A stretch of DNA of 64,000 nucleotides from Planctomycetota bacterium (GTDB taxonomy: Bacteria; Planctomycetota; UBA11346), in contig JANQLF010000044.1 of assembly GCA_028280785.1 (NCBI GenBank), positions 1-64,000 of the forward strand, written 5' to 3'. A program made the position numbers and the translations under genes. A model generated the notes under the pieces. It was not told the origin of the DNA and searched no databases. It worked only from the letters and a program-made list of their open reading frames with translations. Below are positions 19,501 through 27,467 of this stretch, piece by piece. Position 1 is the stretch's first letter. Each line of letters begins with the position of its first letter.

Positions 19501-22500
19501 CTAAGTCACCATCTTTAACTAAATATTCATCAATATAGCTAAAGCTCCACGCTACAGCCGTGTCTTTATGGTCCATCATACTGCGATAATAATAGCTGTG
19601 ATAACCACGTTTTATTACGAAAGGAATGCCTCTGCCTGGAATGACCAAATCAATCAATTCCTCTTTTACTTCACCATCAAGACTATCTACACATCCCTCC
19701 GGCGCGTCTGGATGATCAGAGCCATAGCAGTGTGTATCATTATCGGTAGTTTCCCCAGAGCCGCTAGGTGCGTGTCCTTTCCCCTCAGTAGGGCAATTTT
19801 CTTTATAATCACTCATAGAACCTTCGCCCTTCGTCCCATCACCTTTAGTTCCACTTAAACCATAGCTTTCAGCTCTACATGGACGAATATCCTGGCTCGC
19901 AGATCCCGATGCATCAGTCAGATCCCAATCTTGCAAACCAAACATACTCGAAACCGCACCGCCATTCATTTTTGTTACTACATTAAACTGCACTCCCGCA
20001 ATCGCAGGCGTCATGGTTAATGTTTGCGTTACTGGGCGTTGGTCGGCTAAATACACACAGGCTGGCGAGACTGAAGCGGTGATGGCAGCACCAAACGTAT
20101 CACCACGCTCAATAGAAGATTCTGATGCACGAATATTAATATCATCTTCAAATGCACTGACTGTTGAAAATTGCACGTCTATGGTCACAGAGTTATCACC
20201 GCTTGCACCAGAGGTTACCACCTGTTTTGTGGTGTCAGTCCCGGTTGCGCCAAAATAAATCTCACCGGTACCACCTGGTTCTATTGCCTGTGAAAGATCA
20301 ATGGTATACGCCGTTAGATCATCAGGAGCTGTCACCGTTAATTCAACGGTGGTATTTTCTTGGATGATAGAGTGATTGGAATCGGTTGCCAAAGTCAAAG
20401 TAATCACCAGTGAATTATCAAAGGTCCAGTTAGTGTTGTTTCCACTGTCCGTTGAATTCGCAACGGTAATTGCTGTTGCATCTATATTATTTGAATCTTT
20501 AACATCTAGGTGCGCGACTGGACGTGATCCCTGCGCATCTACCTTCCACTGCGTGCCAGCTGAGGATGAGCGAAGAAGCAGTTTGGTACCAGAAACTCCA
20601 CGCATATCAAAGTCACCAGTGACTGTCTGCGTTTTATTAGCCTCAAACGTCAAGGTATCACCAGCGCTACTATGTTTAACTAAATTATAAAAAGTATTAT
20701 CACCATTAATGGTTTGACTGCCGCCATCAAAAACAACCGTACCGGAATTTGCAGAGAAATTCGCACCAGCAACAGACCAGTTGGTTGAAAGGAATAATGT
20801 CTTGGCATTTAAATCGAATGTACCTGACTGCACATCTAAATCACCATCGATATCCATATCGGATGCCAAAGCCCAAGTTGCTGTTCCAGTAAAATCAACA
20901 TCGTCGTATGCACCAAGTGGATTAAGCGTTAATGAACCCGAACCATCGTAATTGACTAAACTGCCACTTTGTGCATCAAGAGCACCAATGGTATGTGTCT
21001 CTCCACCTTCCATTATTAATTCAGTGCCACTCTTCAGGGTGAAAGTGCCATCAATTGTCAGGCTATAACCAGCAGCATCTAAAGTACCGTCTGTTAATGT
21101 GACGTTATCCGGTGCATCCAATGCGCCGGTAAGTGTTACGGTGCCACTCGCTTTATTTATGTCGATAAGTTCGGCAGCAAGCATACCACCACCGCTGATG
21201 CTTTGCGCACCGGTACCATTTAATTCAATGGTGGACGTACCGTAGTTGGAATTATCTGTTGAGGTAATATCACCAGCAACCGTAAGCGTACCGGTATTTA
21301 TTTCGCGCAATTGTGTGATCGTGAGATCACCATCAATATCCATAGTGCCCGTGACAGTGACAACCTGCGTGCCACCCATGCTGAATTCAACATCATTAAA
21401 TGACGTTGAGCCTGCATCGATGGTTGCCGCGTCTTTAAATGCAACCGTACTAGTACCCGCATCAACGGTACCGCTAACATAGGTCCAGTTACCCGTACCA
21501 TCAATGATGATGGTATCAGCAAGCGTTAATGTTCCTGCTGATTTATTAATTTTAAGCCCTGGAATTGCACCAGAGCCACCATTCGCATCGAGTGTTTGTG
21601 CACCACTACCATCCATTTCAATAAGCCCGTCGCCGAAAATACTCGCATCCGTTGTTTGCACATCACCAGCAACGGTAATGGTGCCAGTATAAATACGGTC
21701 CGAATTGGTAATGGTGAAATCACCATTGATATCCATGGTTCCAGTAACAGTGAAGTCCTCCGTACCACCCATGCTTAATTCAACATCATTAAAGACAGTC
21801 GTGCTGTCATCGAGCGTACAGTCTTTCTTAAAGACTATAGTACTGCTACTGGCTGTTACCGTACCACTGGTATACGTCCAATCGCCAGCACCTATATTAA
21901 TCGTATCAGAAATGGTTAATGTCCCGCCTGTTTTAGTAATACCGAGTCCAGGAATACCTCCCGTGCCACCAGATGCGCTCAGGGCCTGATTATTAATACC
22001 CGTACATTCGATAGTTGCTGTACCACCAACACTCGAATCGGTGGTCGTTATATCGTCTTCAACTTGGATGGTGGTGCCATTTATATTATTAATTCCCGTA
22101 ATAGTCAGATCACCAGTGACGGTGACAGTATCTTCAACAGTAAGGCTACTCCATCCCGGATTACTAATAGTCAGCGACGGAATTTCACCAGTCCCCCCAC
22201 CTGCTGAAAGCGTTTGGCTTGTACCATCCAGCTTAATGGTTGCACTACCATTAATGCTCGCATCCGTTGTCGTTACATCGCCAGCAACAGCTATCGTTCC
22301 GGTATTAATATTATTAACGCGAGTGACCGTAAGATCACCATTCACGTCTAAAGTGTCAGTAATCGTTAAATTTGCCCAGCCAGCCGTATTAATTTCTAAA
22401 TTATTAAAATCGACACTGCCAGCATCAACAGTAAGCGAACTGCTAAAACAAAATTTAATTGTGCTGCTTCCAGTAGACACAGTACCAGTCGTTTGTGTCC

Positions 22501-23695
22501 AGCTACTGCTCCCATCTAATTCAATGGTATCAGCAATGGTTAATGTGCCGCCTGATTTATTGACTTCCAATCCTGGGATCGCGCCAGTGCCGCCAGACGC
22601 GTTAAGCGATTGCGCCCCGCTACCATCAAATTCGATGGTTGCTGAACCACCAACATCTGCATCGGTAGTAATTACATCACCAGAAGCCGCAATCGTTCCA
22701 CCATCAATTTTCAATAATGTTGTAAGCGTTAAATCGCCATCGACATCCATGGTACCAGTGATAGTTGCCCATTGGCCTGATGTCATTTTAAATTCGACAT
22801 CATCAAAAATCATCGAACCAGTGTCGATCGTATATTTGTTACCAATAACGATCGTACTACCTGTAGTCGTTACTGTACCTGCGGTGTAAGTCAGTCCACC
22901 AGTACCACCAACAACAATCGTATCACTGATAGTCAGTGTTCCGCCTGTTTTGTTAATTTTTAATCCTGGAATTTCCCCGGTTCCACCAGATGCGCCAAGC
23001 GACTGATTGCTTGAACCGTCCATGATGATTTCTGCACTACCGTAAACACTAGAGTCAGTAGCCACTACGTCACCCGCAACAGAAATAGAACCACCATCAA
23101 TTTTAACTGCGGTGGTTATGGTTAAATCACCATCAACATCGACATCCCCTGTAATAACTGCCCACGTGTAGTGAAACAAATTAAACGTAAAATCATTGAA
23201 TGTTGCCGAACCAACATCGATGTCTGATGTGTATCCATCCACAATGGCGGTGCCTGAATTATGGGTAAACGTACCACTCGAAATGGTAATATCATCGCCT
23301 AACTGCAAATTACCGGATGTACTTGTAAACGTCCCGCCATTTTGCGTAAAGTCACCATTCACATCTATAGTCGAATTACCGCCCGAAAACGTTCCGGCTG
23401 CAATAGTAAAACCGCCACTGGTGGTGACGGTCTGTGATGTGTTTTGGGTAATGGTTCCGATATAGCCAGAATTAATGCTGATACTCGCAACTGATACGTT
23501 TGTATCTATTGAGCAGTTCTTAGTCGAGGTGCCATCAAAAATAGCATTATCGCTGGAACCCGGTGCGCTATCACCAGACCAGTTCTCTGCTGTAGTCCAA
23601 TTATTGTCACTACCTCCACCATCCCAGGTAACATCTGCAGCAAAAAGTGAGGAAAAACCAATGAAAATTAGAGAAATGGTCAAAATCGAACGCAT
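12911..23695 (-). CDS. Giant secreted RHS/YD-repeat protein (RHS-1)
   Basis: 3594 residues. In order: a Sec signal peptide (1-20); a 'WDGGGSDNNWTTAENW' entry motif; a long beta-helix-like region with degenerate ~131-residue repeats (about 90-1080); an Ig-like stretch; a DUF6531-type start of the RHS shell ('LVIPGRGIPFVIKRGYHS', about 1350); roughly 2000 residues of YD repeats; the conserved RHS core end 'GRFINRDPLGYVDGWNLL' (about 3345); and a variable C-terminus (3378-3594). RHS shells encapsulate a toxin. Secretion here is by signal peptide, not an obvious T6SS marker. The start has AAGGGT seven bases upstream. It shares its whole shell with RHS-2 but not the C-terminus. Confidence 0.9.
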   Translation of the reverse strand: MRSILTISLIFIGFSSLFAADVTWDGGGSDNNWTTAENWSGDSAPGSSDNAIFDGTSTKNCSIDTNVSVASISINSGYIGTITQNTSQTVTTSGGFTIAAGTFSGGNSTIDVNGDFTQNGGTFTSTSGNLQLGDDITISSGTFTHNSGTAIVDGYTSDIDVGSATFNDFTFNLFHYTWAVITGDVDVDGDLTITTAVKIDGGSISVAGDVVATDSSVYGSAEIIMDGSSNQSLGASGGTGEIPGLKINKTGGTLTISDTIVVGGTGGLTYTAGTVTTTGSTIVIGNKYTIDTGSMIFDDVEFKMTSGQWATITGTMDVDGDLTLTTLLKIDGGTIAASGDVITTDADVGGSATIEFDGSGAQSLNASGGTGAIPGLEVNKSGGTLTIADTIELDGSSSWTQTTGTVSTGSSTIKFCFSSSLTVDAGSVDFNNLEINTAGWANLTITDTLDVNGDLTVTRVNNINTGTIAVAGDVTTTDASINGSATIKLDGTSQTLSAGGGTGEIPSLTISNPGWSSLTVEDTVTVTGDLTITGINNINGTTIQVEDDITTTDSSVGGTATIECTGINNQALSASGGTGGIPGLGITKTGGTLTISDTINIGAGDWTYTSGTVTASSSTIVFKKDCTLDDSTTVFNDVELSMGGTEDFTVTGTMDINGDFTITNSDRIYTGTITVAGDVQTTDASIFGDGLIEMDGSGAQTLDANGGSGAIPGLKINKSAGTLTLADTIIIDGTGNWTYVSGTVDAGTSTVAFKDAATIDAGSTSFNDVEFSMGGTQVVTVTGTMDIDGDLTITQLREINTGTLTVAGDITSTDNSNYGTSTIELNGTGAQSISGGGMLAAELIDINKASGTVTLTGALDAPDNVTLTDGTLDAAGYSLTIDGTFTLKSGTELIMEGGETHTIGALDAQSGSLVNYDGSGSLTLNPLGAYDDVDFTGTATWALASDMDIDGDLDVQSGTFDLNAKTLFLSTNWSVAGANFSANSGTVVFDGGSQTINGDNTFYNLVKHSSAGDTLTFEANKTQTVTGDFDMRGVSGTKLLLRSSSAGTQWKVDAQGSRPVAHLDVKDSNNIDATAITVANSTDSGNNTNWTFDNSLVITLTLATDSNHSIIQENTTVELTVTAPDDLTAYTIDLSQAIEPGGTGEIYFGATGTDTTKQVVTSGASGDNSVTIDVQFSTVSAFEDDINIRASESSIERGDTFGAAITASVSPACVYLADQRPVTQTLTMTPAIAGVQFNVVTKMNGGAVSSMFGLQDWDLTDASGSASQDIRPCRAESYGLSGTKGDGTKGEGSMSDYKENCPTEGKGHAPSGSGETTDNDTHCYGSDHPDAPEGCVDSLDGEVKEELIDLVIPGRGIPFVIKRGYHSYYYRSMMDHKDTAVAWSFSYIDEYLVKDGDLDADSSNYVNMRSGNSINVYANMGVNDWEAAIGSYTQLKINATTGDFEIREEDGDMRIYHDFDDTSTPNKNGRLKEMRDRNDNSITFHYESIDPDNTVSSDDKYVLAYAIDTLGREIRFQYYAKTAQTVNGRSVTIVGTSTGQYGRLARIIDFKGDMDFSDTDASEDFADQINNRTFVYDYDDESNLVRFSSPAVDGTPTSNDFANGKTYRYQYYTDSHHPGFTQGEWDALSDDQQNRLLHKLTHVWYPNEVQNSPTTNPADADAALVYGYETDTSDTFFGFAVSADAGGTNDNGVPSGGSLSYVYTELNANRSMPGGVYSDPTKLFSQQSLQVDITDRNGNEATYIYGGGKTLLTYEEKTNGLRTGEPTEFTTTHEVNQDRISTSHTLPEGNKTEWTQNENSTDRFQQGNLIRIVKTPDITRGADQDAIEEVFVYEPIYNRPCLHVTARGSNSTDNDFTPPIADVVTRTMTDPYDATRTLDLRYATVEYFDYQESTEEADDAPDSRLDIDGSGGKVNLSPLIAVDATVLTVEVWLVQELGLPETSAGLTELRDRLSDNLTNLGLGDLNGDNDATPTIAGNIIRTIKASPVLVEDSNQHALESDIETAGDLIDQTKTYANGGSNESTSGDRLQTIVTMRQYNSFGQLAKVITPEGNVITYEYFAENDADGDGTTTPTPADGRTLNTTSGGYLKERVVDNTRSYYDQSGTDKSSATFSNNNTDPAETEITGSFTYDDVGNQITFTNPRGIRTDYFVNELNQRVRTTRAADIGGVSTASPSDPLYNHSDTNEKLTAFAYKKRLLFDYNDNMVLRQIEDRNNTSGVDGNGLGTIPTQASDTTPGLTTADSIGGDSYVDYLALYDRLDNQIEKRVEIDGSNSLDTKYRFDGNQNTVLIILPEGNADSMVYDERDLIFQEIYGCSVRPTAGLYATGDPTTFNRAGGSGTSPSTITYNYDDNENLIELVDAADTDENSANNSSIAGVGDATSFTYDGYDRKITIVDPLGNKTTNSYDPDDNLVRVILDGDPENDIVGTSGNKTLSVSEYIHDNRNRVIFIHEVLFETQDHTPTNTPTLTDGADMDTISIYLSDANSDTAAVPGAIAGLTIIGRVTSMQEYDRQSRSTFEVLDDMDTYLTDYDGASRSIKITDSAIASGFNTTTKVFDPDNIDGNTIERAYDDNNNIIEQLETDVTTIANVADETFRKTFIYDSLGNTQVVIDSVGQAIDCRYDSRRNKISCSDANGPVTTRSFNRRGLGSSASVTINDYGNVIRYIYDGFNRELEEEVRLTSSGKGDGTNIGATLEGVFSTAPTVDATQSGDGLISTHYAYDDNSQLLGIRDDNGNTTVFIYDNQNRKLTERKGLAETGTSFTITGGDSGSFNVALRGSATTPVDTEASGTDNTYTYDEDSNIVTWKNEGDVSGNRSTMTNSYDALNRRKSNTVSNPIGSAFIGTTLQTWEYDGLSRLTECADNNDPTPTSDDLLVTCFHDSLSRLVEEEQKIGSTTSKKISYDYDIQTGGCTSKYTSLTFPDSRVIDATYDALDRLIDKTDNGQSAAIGTYEYMGAWRVGVLSYQNDTRLTYVGQVSAQNANVGYDGLRRIIDQRWELDATGTTALGNGSLVIGFGYQDNSGNSNYDRMDHVLIEEKQHGSQLSEVYEYDSAYRLIEIDRGTLNSGKTAINTLTTLPGSLQNQTFTLDGVYNWNTNNHTSQGGTQQSESRTHTDFNEIAVVSGTPYGSNSVTGTHIFDKNGNITDDGVRTYKWDALNRLREVSRKSDGKLIGTYSYDCDGRRFRKVITNGGLSSTESNLTVNYYYHEWQVIEERDGSDVITYQYVYGNYIDEPMVIDDRSATIAQLNDGSGSDRQFYHYNKQYSIHSLTDEAGSITEGYVYDAYGRQTVFSNSGVDGTWFTNDDTQAISVNSFVGNPYGFTGRRFDNESEIWHFRLRYIDSDTGRFINRDPLGYVDGWNLLNSYFAINFTDPYGAPLHHPHPLHLGGADEPPLIDLTKEQHKAAHRYFREQGFPPGDEGREKWKGLTDKEREKHIQKSLEKAGVDKKTAKKLAKETKDGKKIGDKTKRTGKAKRAYNKAKEAAKKKVTKGGAKAVGGKLASRFVPILGWIMTANDAYGISKAAIDVYTEPERFPPEEDDPPIVFPFPDPDSAKDEDTRWKQSEANREYLKKYNKCLNSEGFEGWEQPQQKKE
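21180..23060 (-). repeat. In-frame ~131-codon repeats in RHS-1 N-terminal region
   Basis: The phrase 'SL.ASGGTG.IPGL..NK.GGTLT' recurs with nucleotide spacings of about 398, 396, 226, 394 and 364 bases. The units code for a beta-helix-like strand pattern with alternating 'T.T.D.DGDLT' and 'V.GDV.TTDA' turns. They are protein repeats rather than mobile DNA; variable unit length suggests unequal recombination. Confidence 0.7.
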
Positions 23696-23775
23696 ATCAC
23701 ATACCCTTGAGTTGATTATTGGGAACCTCTCATCCTTTCATCGTTTCTCACATTGCAAGCTTATTCTAACACATC

Positions 23776-23804
23776 ATTATAAACCATTGTCAGTACAGTA
23801 TCAC
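23776..23804 (-). promoter_or_regulatory. Candidate promoter of RHS-1
   Basis: On the minus strand, GTGATA (4/6 to TTGACA) and a perfect TATAAT are 17 bases apart. The start codon is about 75 bases downstream, leaving a normal leader. The -35 box is weak, so an activator may be needed. Confidence 0.5.
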
Positions 23805-23900
23805 TTAACCTAAGATACACGCTAGGTGCAGCACATTTTAATTATATTTATAATTTTTTCACACTCGAAGTTAGAATTAGTCTAAAACAAGCCAATAAAA

Positions 23901-23925
23901 ATCCCCTATCGACAAGATAGGGGAT
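23901..23925 (-). terminator. Rho-independent terminator of the 28.8-24.1 kb operon
   Basis: A perfect 10-bp stem, ATCCCCTATC and its complement, with a 5-base loop, followed on the minus strand by TTTTATTGG. It lies 216 bases after the last minus-strand gene to the right and before the RHS-1 promoter, so it insulates RHS-1 from that operon. Confidence 0.7.
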
Positions 23926-24007
23926 CCAACCCAGCCGGCAGACTGGGTCGCTTCGTAAAGCAGTAATATAATTGTACCGATCAGCTATTTCAAGTAGCCT
24001 ATTTTAT

Positions 24008-24031
24008 CTCTGATAAGGTGTTAATTCGTAA
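24008..24031 (+). other. dif-like candidate recombination site D
   Basis: Left arm CTCTGATAA, spacer GGTGTTA, right arm ATTCGTAA. Against site B, 19 of 24 positions agree, including 6 of 7 in the spacer; the CTTTT after the right arm is shared with site C. It lies 110 bases beyond the 3' end of the envelope operon. Function is inferred. Confidence 0.4.
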
Positions 24032-24140
24032 CTTTTGAAATAATCTTATAAAAGTAAATAATAGACGCTGATCACTACCGTTTACTTAAACTTGGATTAT
24101 CCTACTGTAAAATATTCAACCTCATTCGATGTATATGTCG

Positions 24141-24371
24141 TCAATGTCTTTTCCTAACCATAAATTTCTCAACCGACTTTTCAAACTCATTTAGCAGCCT
24201 CACTGCATCACTAACTTCTTTTGGCAACATCTTCCCTGAAACTTTATTTAATTCTTTCTTCAACTCTTCTATATGGTAATTGAGCCCCTCTCTTCTTCTT
24301 AAAACTAAATGACGCGGGGCCTTTAGCGACTTGGGTGGCGCAGGTTTTGATGAACTCTTTTTTGGAAACAT
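24141..24371 (-). CDS. Small basic hypothetical protein
   Basis: 76 residues, Lys/Arg-rich, with a Pro/Ser/Lys N-terminus ('KKSSSKPAPPKSLKAPR') and a helical remainder ('HIEELKKELNKVSG', 'AVRLLNEFEKSVEKFM'). AAGGAG ten bases before the ATG. It is the last gene of the operon, 49 bases after the previous one and 216 before a terminator. No family recognised. Confidence 0.5.
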   Translation of the reverse strand: MFPKKSSSKPAPPKSLKAPRHLVLRRREGLNYHIEELKKELNKVSGKMLPKEVSDAVRLLNEFEKSVEKFMVRKRH

Positions 24372-24420
24372 TATAAACTTGCTCCTTTTAATATGAAATT
24401 TCCAAATTTACTATAAGAAT

Positions 24421-24846
24421 TTACAGCTTCTCGTTCTCGTCCTCGCTCTCATTATCGAACATTTTTAAAGATTTTTCGTGTTCCAATTTCTTCTTTTGAA
24501 CCTCTAATTTTAACAAATTATCCTTCAGTGTCTGTACGCGATTATGCCAAAGAATAAAACCAACTACCGACATCGTAATGCCGAAGAAAACAAGAAGTAT
24601 TAATATTATTAATGTGATCTCCACATTTCCTGTGTCAGTTTCCAATAAATTATGAATAGCCTGAATATGCACGTCACTGAGCCCGCCCCCCTTCTCTTCT
24701 ATATCTATCACTTTATCTATGTTTTCACGTAAAAGTGCATGATGCGTAGTTGTAACAAAATTAACACCGATGGAGCAGGATACTGCTTGCAAGATTCCTA
24801 ATACTGTAAGGAATTTATATAAATTATCATATGGCAGCTTGTCCAT
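24421..24846 (-). CDS. Hypothetical membrane protein with C-terminal coiled coil
   Basis: 141 residues from the ATG at 24846, preferred because AAGGGG is eight bases upstream; a GTG at 24867 would add seven residues. One hydrophobic helix lies near residues 10-32, another at about 78-100 ('ITLIILILLVFFGITMSVVG'). An amphipathic coiled coil follows ('LLKLEVQKKKLEHEKSLKMF') with an acidic tail. It overlaps the upstream gene by 20 bases, a sign of translational coupling. Function unknown. Confidence 0.6.
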   Translation of the reverse strand: MDKLPYDNLYKFLTVLGILQAVSCSIGVNFVTTTHHALLRENIDKVIDIEEKGGGLSDVHIQAIHNLLETDTGNVEITLIILILLVFFGITMSVVGFILWHNRVQTLKDNLLKLEVQKKKLEHEKSLKMFDNESEDENEKL

Positions 24847-25444
24847 TCTCGTCACCCCTTTCCTCACTATGATGCGGTTTATTTTTACTTTTAAAAATCA
24901 ATTTTCTTACCTCCTGATATTCGATAAGTGAATTTGCCCCTAAATAGGCGTACCAACATCCTATCAATATAACTGCTGTCATGGCAATTTTCTCATTCAA
25001 GTCAAAATCACCTGTGTCTAATAACATAAACACAAAGAGACTTGGCAAAACTCCTAACCAAATGAAAAATCCATGTAAAATACTCACCCAATGCCGCATC
25101 CTTCCATCGTGAAGAAGTCCAACTCCCGCCAATCCCGTTGAAGTAACCATAATACACGCTTTATAATTGCTCATTAATTTTCGATCACTGTCGGTAAAAT
25201 CATGCATGAATGAATAATTTAATTGATCCTCAGTTAAATTAGTTCCAAGAGCATTATTAAGTTTCAAAGTTGCTGCATATCGATGCAAACTCTCATCAAA
25301 ATAACTTGATTTGGCCACCTGTTCGAGCTGATCAATATTAACCAACGCCCTTTTATCTCTATAATGAACGCGATCTTTCAAATGTTTCAATGTACCCAGC
25401 ACTACACCCCAGAGTAATGCTAAAATAGGAATAACCTCTCCCAT
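24827..25444 (-). CDS. Hypothetical multi-pass membrane protein
   Basis: 205 residues with four likely membrane helices: about 4-18 ('VIPILALLWGVVLGTL'), 95-112, 122-143 ('ILHGFFIWLGVLPSLFVFML') and 152-170. A ~75-residue loop lies between the first and second. AAGGAGG five bases before the ATG gives a strong start. It is coupled to the following gene by a 20-base overlap. A 174-base gap separates it from the secreted-protein gene upstream, so it could have its own promoter. No family recognised. Confidence 0.6.
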   Translation of the reverse strand: MGEVIPILALLWGVVLGTLKHLKDRVHYRDKRALVNIDQLEQVAKSSYFDESLHRYAATLKLNNALGTNLTEDQLNYSFMHDFTDSDRKLMSNYKACIMVTSTGLAGVGLLHDGRMRHWVSILHGFFIWLGVLPSLFVFMLLDTGDFDLNEKIAMTAVILIGCWYAYLGANSLIEYQEVRKLIFKSKNKPHHSEERGDENGQAAI

Positions 25445-25618
25445 ATTGCCCTCCTTATTCGGCAGGACTACATGTATTGAGTTTTAAATAAGAGTAAATG
25501 AAATATTTAATACTATTTTGTATATTAATTACTATGTAAATCGTAATATACTACATAAGTTGACGGCTTTATATACCAAGTAAACTAACCGGGAGGAATA
25601 TTTTTAAATGGAACAATT

Positions 25619-26152
25619 CTAGGGGGCGTGGCTTTTGTCCATATTTTCTTGGGACAAAACTTCAAATTTCTTCAAATCAATTGTCTTGTTCTTATCATAA
25701 TCTTTAATTGCAAACAGGGCTGCTTCCCCAATTTTATCACTTCCATATTTCAATGCATCCTTTTTCTTCAACACATCACTCATCACCAAAATTTTAGTCC
25801 GTTCCATGTGAGAATTCGCTAATTTTAACTGATCCTTGCTCTTATAGATATTCAATACGACTAATTCTGTACTAATTTCCTCATGCTTCACTTTTGAATC
25901 ACCCACAAGTGCATAAATACCCTTCGGCGAAACTGAGAACTTTGTTGTTATCTTATCAGATTTCACAACGGTCAGTATGTCGCTAGATTGAAAGATCGCG
26001 CTTCTAGGGTCCTTCTTTGGCTTTGAAGGCGGTTTATCTGGTGGAATAGGATCCGTTACCTTAGCATCTTTATCAATCGTCTTATCAGCGGCGTCCAATG
26101 CTGCACCGTAAAAATTTGAGAATAAAAATATTAATACAAACAAATATCTCAT
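25619..26152 (-). CDS. Hypothetical secreted protein
   Basis: 177 residues with a clear Sec signal peptide ('MRYLFVLIFLFSNFYGAALD'). A Lys/Pro/Asp-rich spacer ('PPDKPPSKPKKDPR') and an alpha/beta periplasmic domain follow. Its ATG overlaps the stop of the lipoprotein hydrolase gene (TAATG), with AAGG eight bases upstream, so the two are coupled. It may be a cognate partner or inhibitor of that hydrolase, which is an inference from coupling only. Confidence 0.6.
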   Translation of the reverse strand: MRYLFVLIFLFSNFYGAALDAADKTIDKDAKVTDPIPPDKPPSKPKKDPRSAIFQSSDILTVVKSDKITTKFSVSPKGIYALVGDSKVKHEEISTELVVLNIYKSKDQLKLANSHMERTKILVMSDVLKKKDALKYGSDKIGEAALFAIKDYDKNKTIDLKKFEVLSQENMDKSHAP

Positions 26153-27456
26153 TACTTAAACCTTTCGTTCAGTAATTTTTTATGCCTGTTGATACTTTCC
26201 ATTAATTCATTTTTAACCAACCAATTCCTAATTGCCTCTAAATGCTCTTTGTCATTTTGGAAATAAGAATGATTAATCGCGTCGTTGCCATTGATTAATT
26301 TTATCAGACTCTCTAACTTATTTATAAAATCGCGTGACAAAGCTGCTGCTATTTTTCCACCCGGAACACCCAAGTCATTGTTCTCTTTTAAAATCTGAGC
26401 AAATAAAGAATGTGTCTGATATAACGTTAAATATACTTTTAGTTTTGATGGAATTCCAAGGCCGTCGTAATGAATATCTCGCACAGCATTGTAAGATTGC
26501 AATAATCCCATCTTCATTGACATCACCAATTCTCCATGGGATTTACCTTCCTTCATATCTATCTCTAAATTATTCACATCATCTTCTAACAACTTAAATT
26601 TCTGTCTCACATCTTTCATTCGTTTATTATATAGCTTAGTTGATGTGCAATAATGCCACTTTTCCAAAGCCAATACTGAATCATCTCTATCTGAAATCGG
26701 CTTCACTATTGTTGTATGATCTCTATCAATTGGTTCTGCGGGTATCTCAGAATTAACCGCGATAGCACTAGCTTGGCCGACAATCATCACACCAGCGGTT
26801 TTTCTGTTTTCATAAGCAGCATAAAGTGGGATATCAAGCATGTTTATATCATCCAATGCCTTCTTTAAGAGCTGATTTGACTCCGCAGAGCGCATAGACT
26901 CAAGTTGTTCATTGTGACACAAATGCTGAGCATAATCTGCAATGGGTGCGCCCTGATGTGGGACTGCAAAGTAATACAATGATTTCACTTTATCTATGTT
27001 GATCTGTTTATGACCGGAAGTTAACATTACATTTGTTATCAGCCCACCCATGCTATGACAAACAAAGTATATTCTATCGTATTGATTTATATTGTGTTTT
27101 TGTACCAGTCTGGTTCCCACATTTTTGGATAGTTCATAGATATCCATTCTACTACCTTTGAATTCGGTATTAAATCCAATGGTGATAACATCTGGATAAG
27201 AGAACCACTCGCTCTGATGAACGATTTCGTAAAAAGACTTATCAAAATCCGGTGACTTCCACGTCTTTTTATAATCACCAAAGATTCCATGAATAAAAAC
27301 AAATACATCCCTGCTTTCTTTGTTTACTTTTGATTTAAAAAACTCACTTACATTACCTGAATTGAAAACCGGAGCTGGTGTACAATCACATCCTTTAAAC
27401 CATACCAGAATACAACCAATCAACAAGAAAACAATTACGAAAATGAAAGGCTTCAT
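26152..27456 (-). CDS. Lipoprotein alpha/beta-hydrolase (lipase/esterase-like)
   Basis: 434 residues. An N-terminal signal with lipobox LIGC (C15) predicts a lipid-anchored envelope protein. The oxyanion strand 'VFVFIHGIFG' (H56-G57), the nucleophile elbow 'CHSMGG' (S135), the post-elbow 'FAVPHQGAP' and a late His in 'DRDHTTIVKP' (H247) form the set expected of DUF676/PGAP1-like hydrolases. The last ~170 residues are a helical extra domain. It is 11 bases after the EEP nuclease gene, with AAAGGGAG before the ATG. It could be a phospholipase acting on envelopes, or a housekeeping-type esterase; substrate is unknown. Confidence 0.75.
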   Translation of the reverse strand: MKPFIFVIVFLLIGCILVWFKGCDCTPAPVFNSGNVSEFFKSKVNKESRDVFVFIHGIFGDYKKTWKSPDFDKSFYEIVHQSEWFSYPDVITIGFNTEFKGSRMDIYELSKNVGTRLVQKHNINQYDRIYFVCHSMGGLITNVMLTSGHKQINIDKVKSLYYFAVPHQGAPIADYAQHLCHNEQLESMRSAESNQLLKKALDDINMLDIPLYAAYENRKTAGVMIVGQASAIAVNSEIPAEPIDRDHTTIVKPISDRDDSVLALEKWHYCTSTKLYNKRMKDVRQKFKLLEDDVNNLEIDMKEGKSHGELVMSMKMGLLQSYNAVRDIHYDGLGIPSKLKVYLTLYQTHSLFAQILKENNDLGVPGGKIAAALSRDFINKLESLIKLINGNDAINHSYFQNDKEHLEAIRNWLVKNELMESINRHKKLLNERFK

Positions 27457-27467
27457 CCATACTCCCT

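Larger units (their letters stand above)
23696..24140. other. Intergenic stretch upstream of RHS-1
   Basis: 445 bases holding the RHS-1 promoter candidate (23776-23804), the terminator of the operon to the right (23901-23925), a second stem ACCCAG/CTGGGT at 23929-23948 and dif-like site D (24008-24031). No coding frame of interest. Confidence 0.55.

Noticed and set aside
22041..22889. 282-codon plus-strand frame inside RHS-1
   Set aside because: Antisense to the repetitive beta-helix coding region. Its Val/Pro/Ser-rich composition follows from the complement of Gly/Thr/Asp-rich repeats, and it has no recognisable domain.
21180..23060. Regular repeats that could suggest a CRISPR array
   Set aside because: Period of ~394 bases, imperfect, and in frame with a long protein; no short identical repeats with unique spacers and no cas genes.
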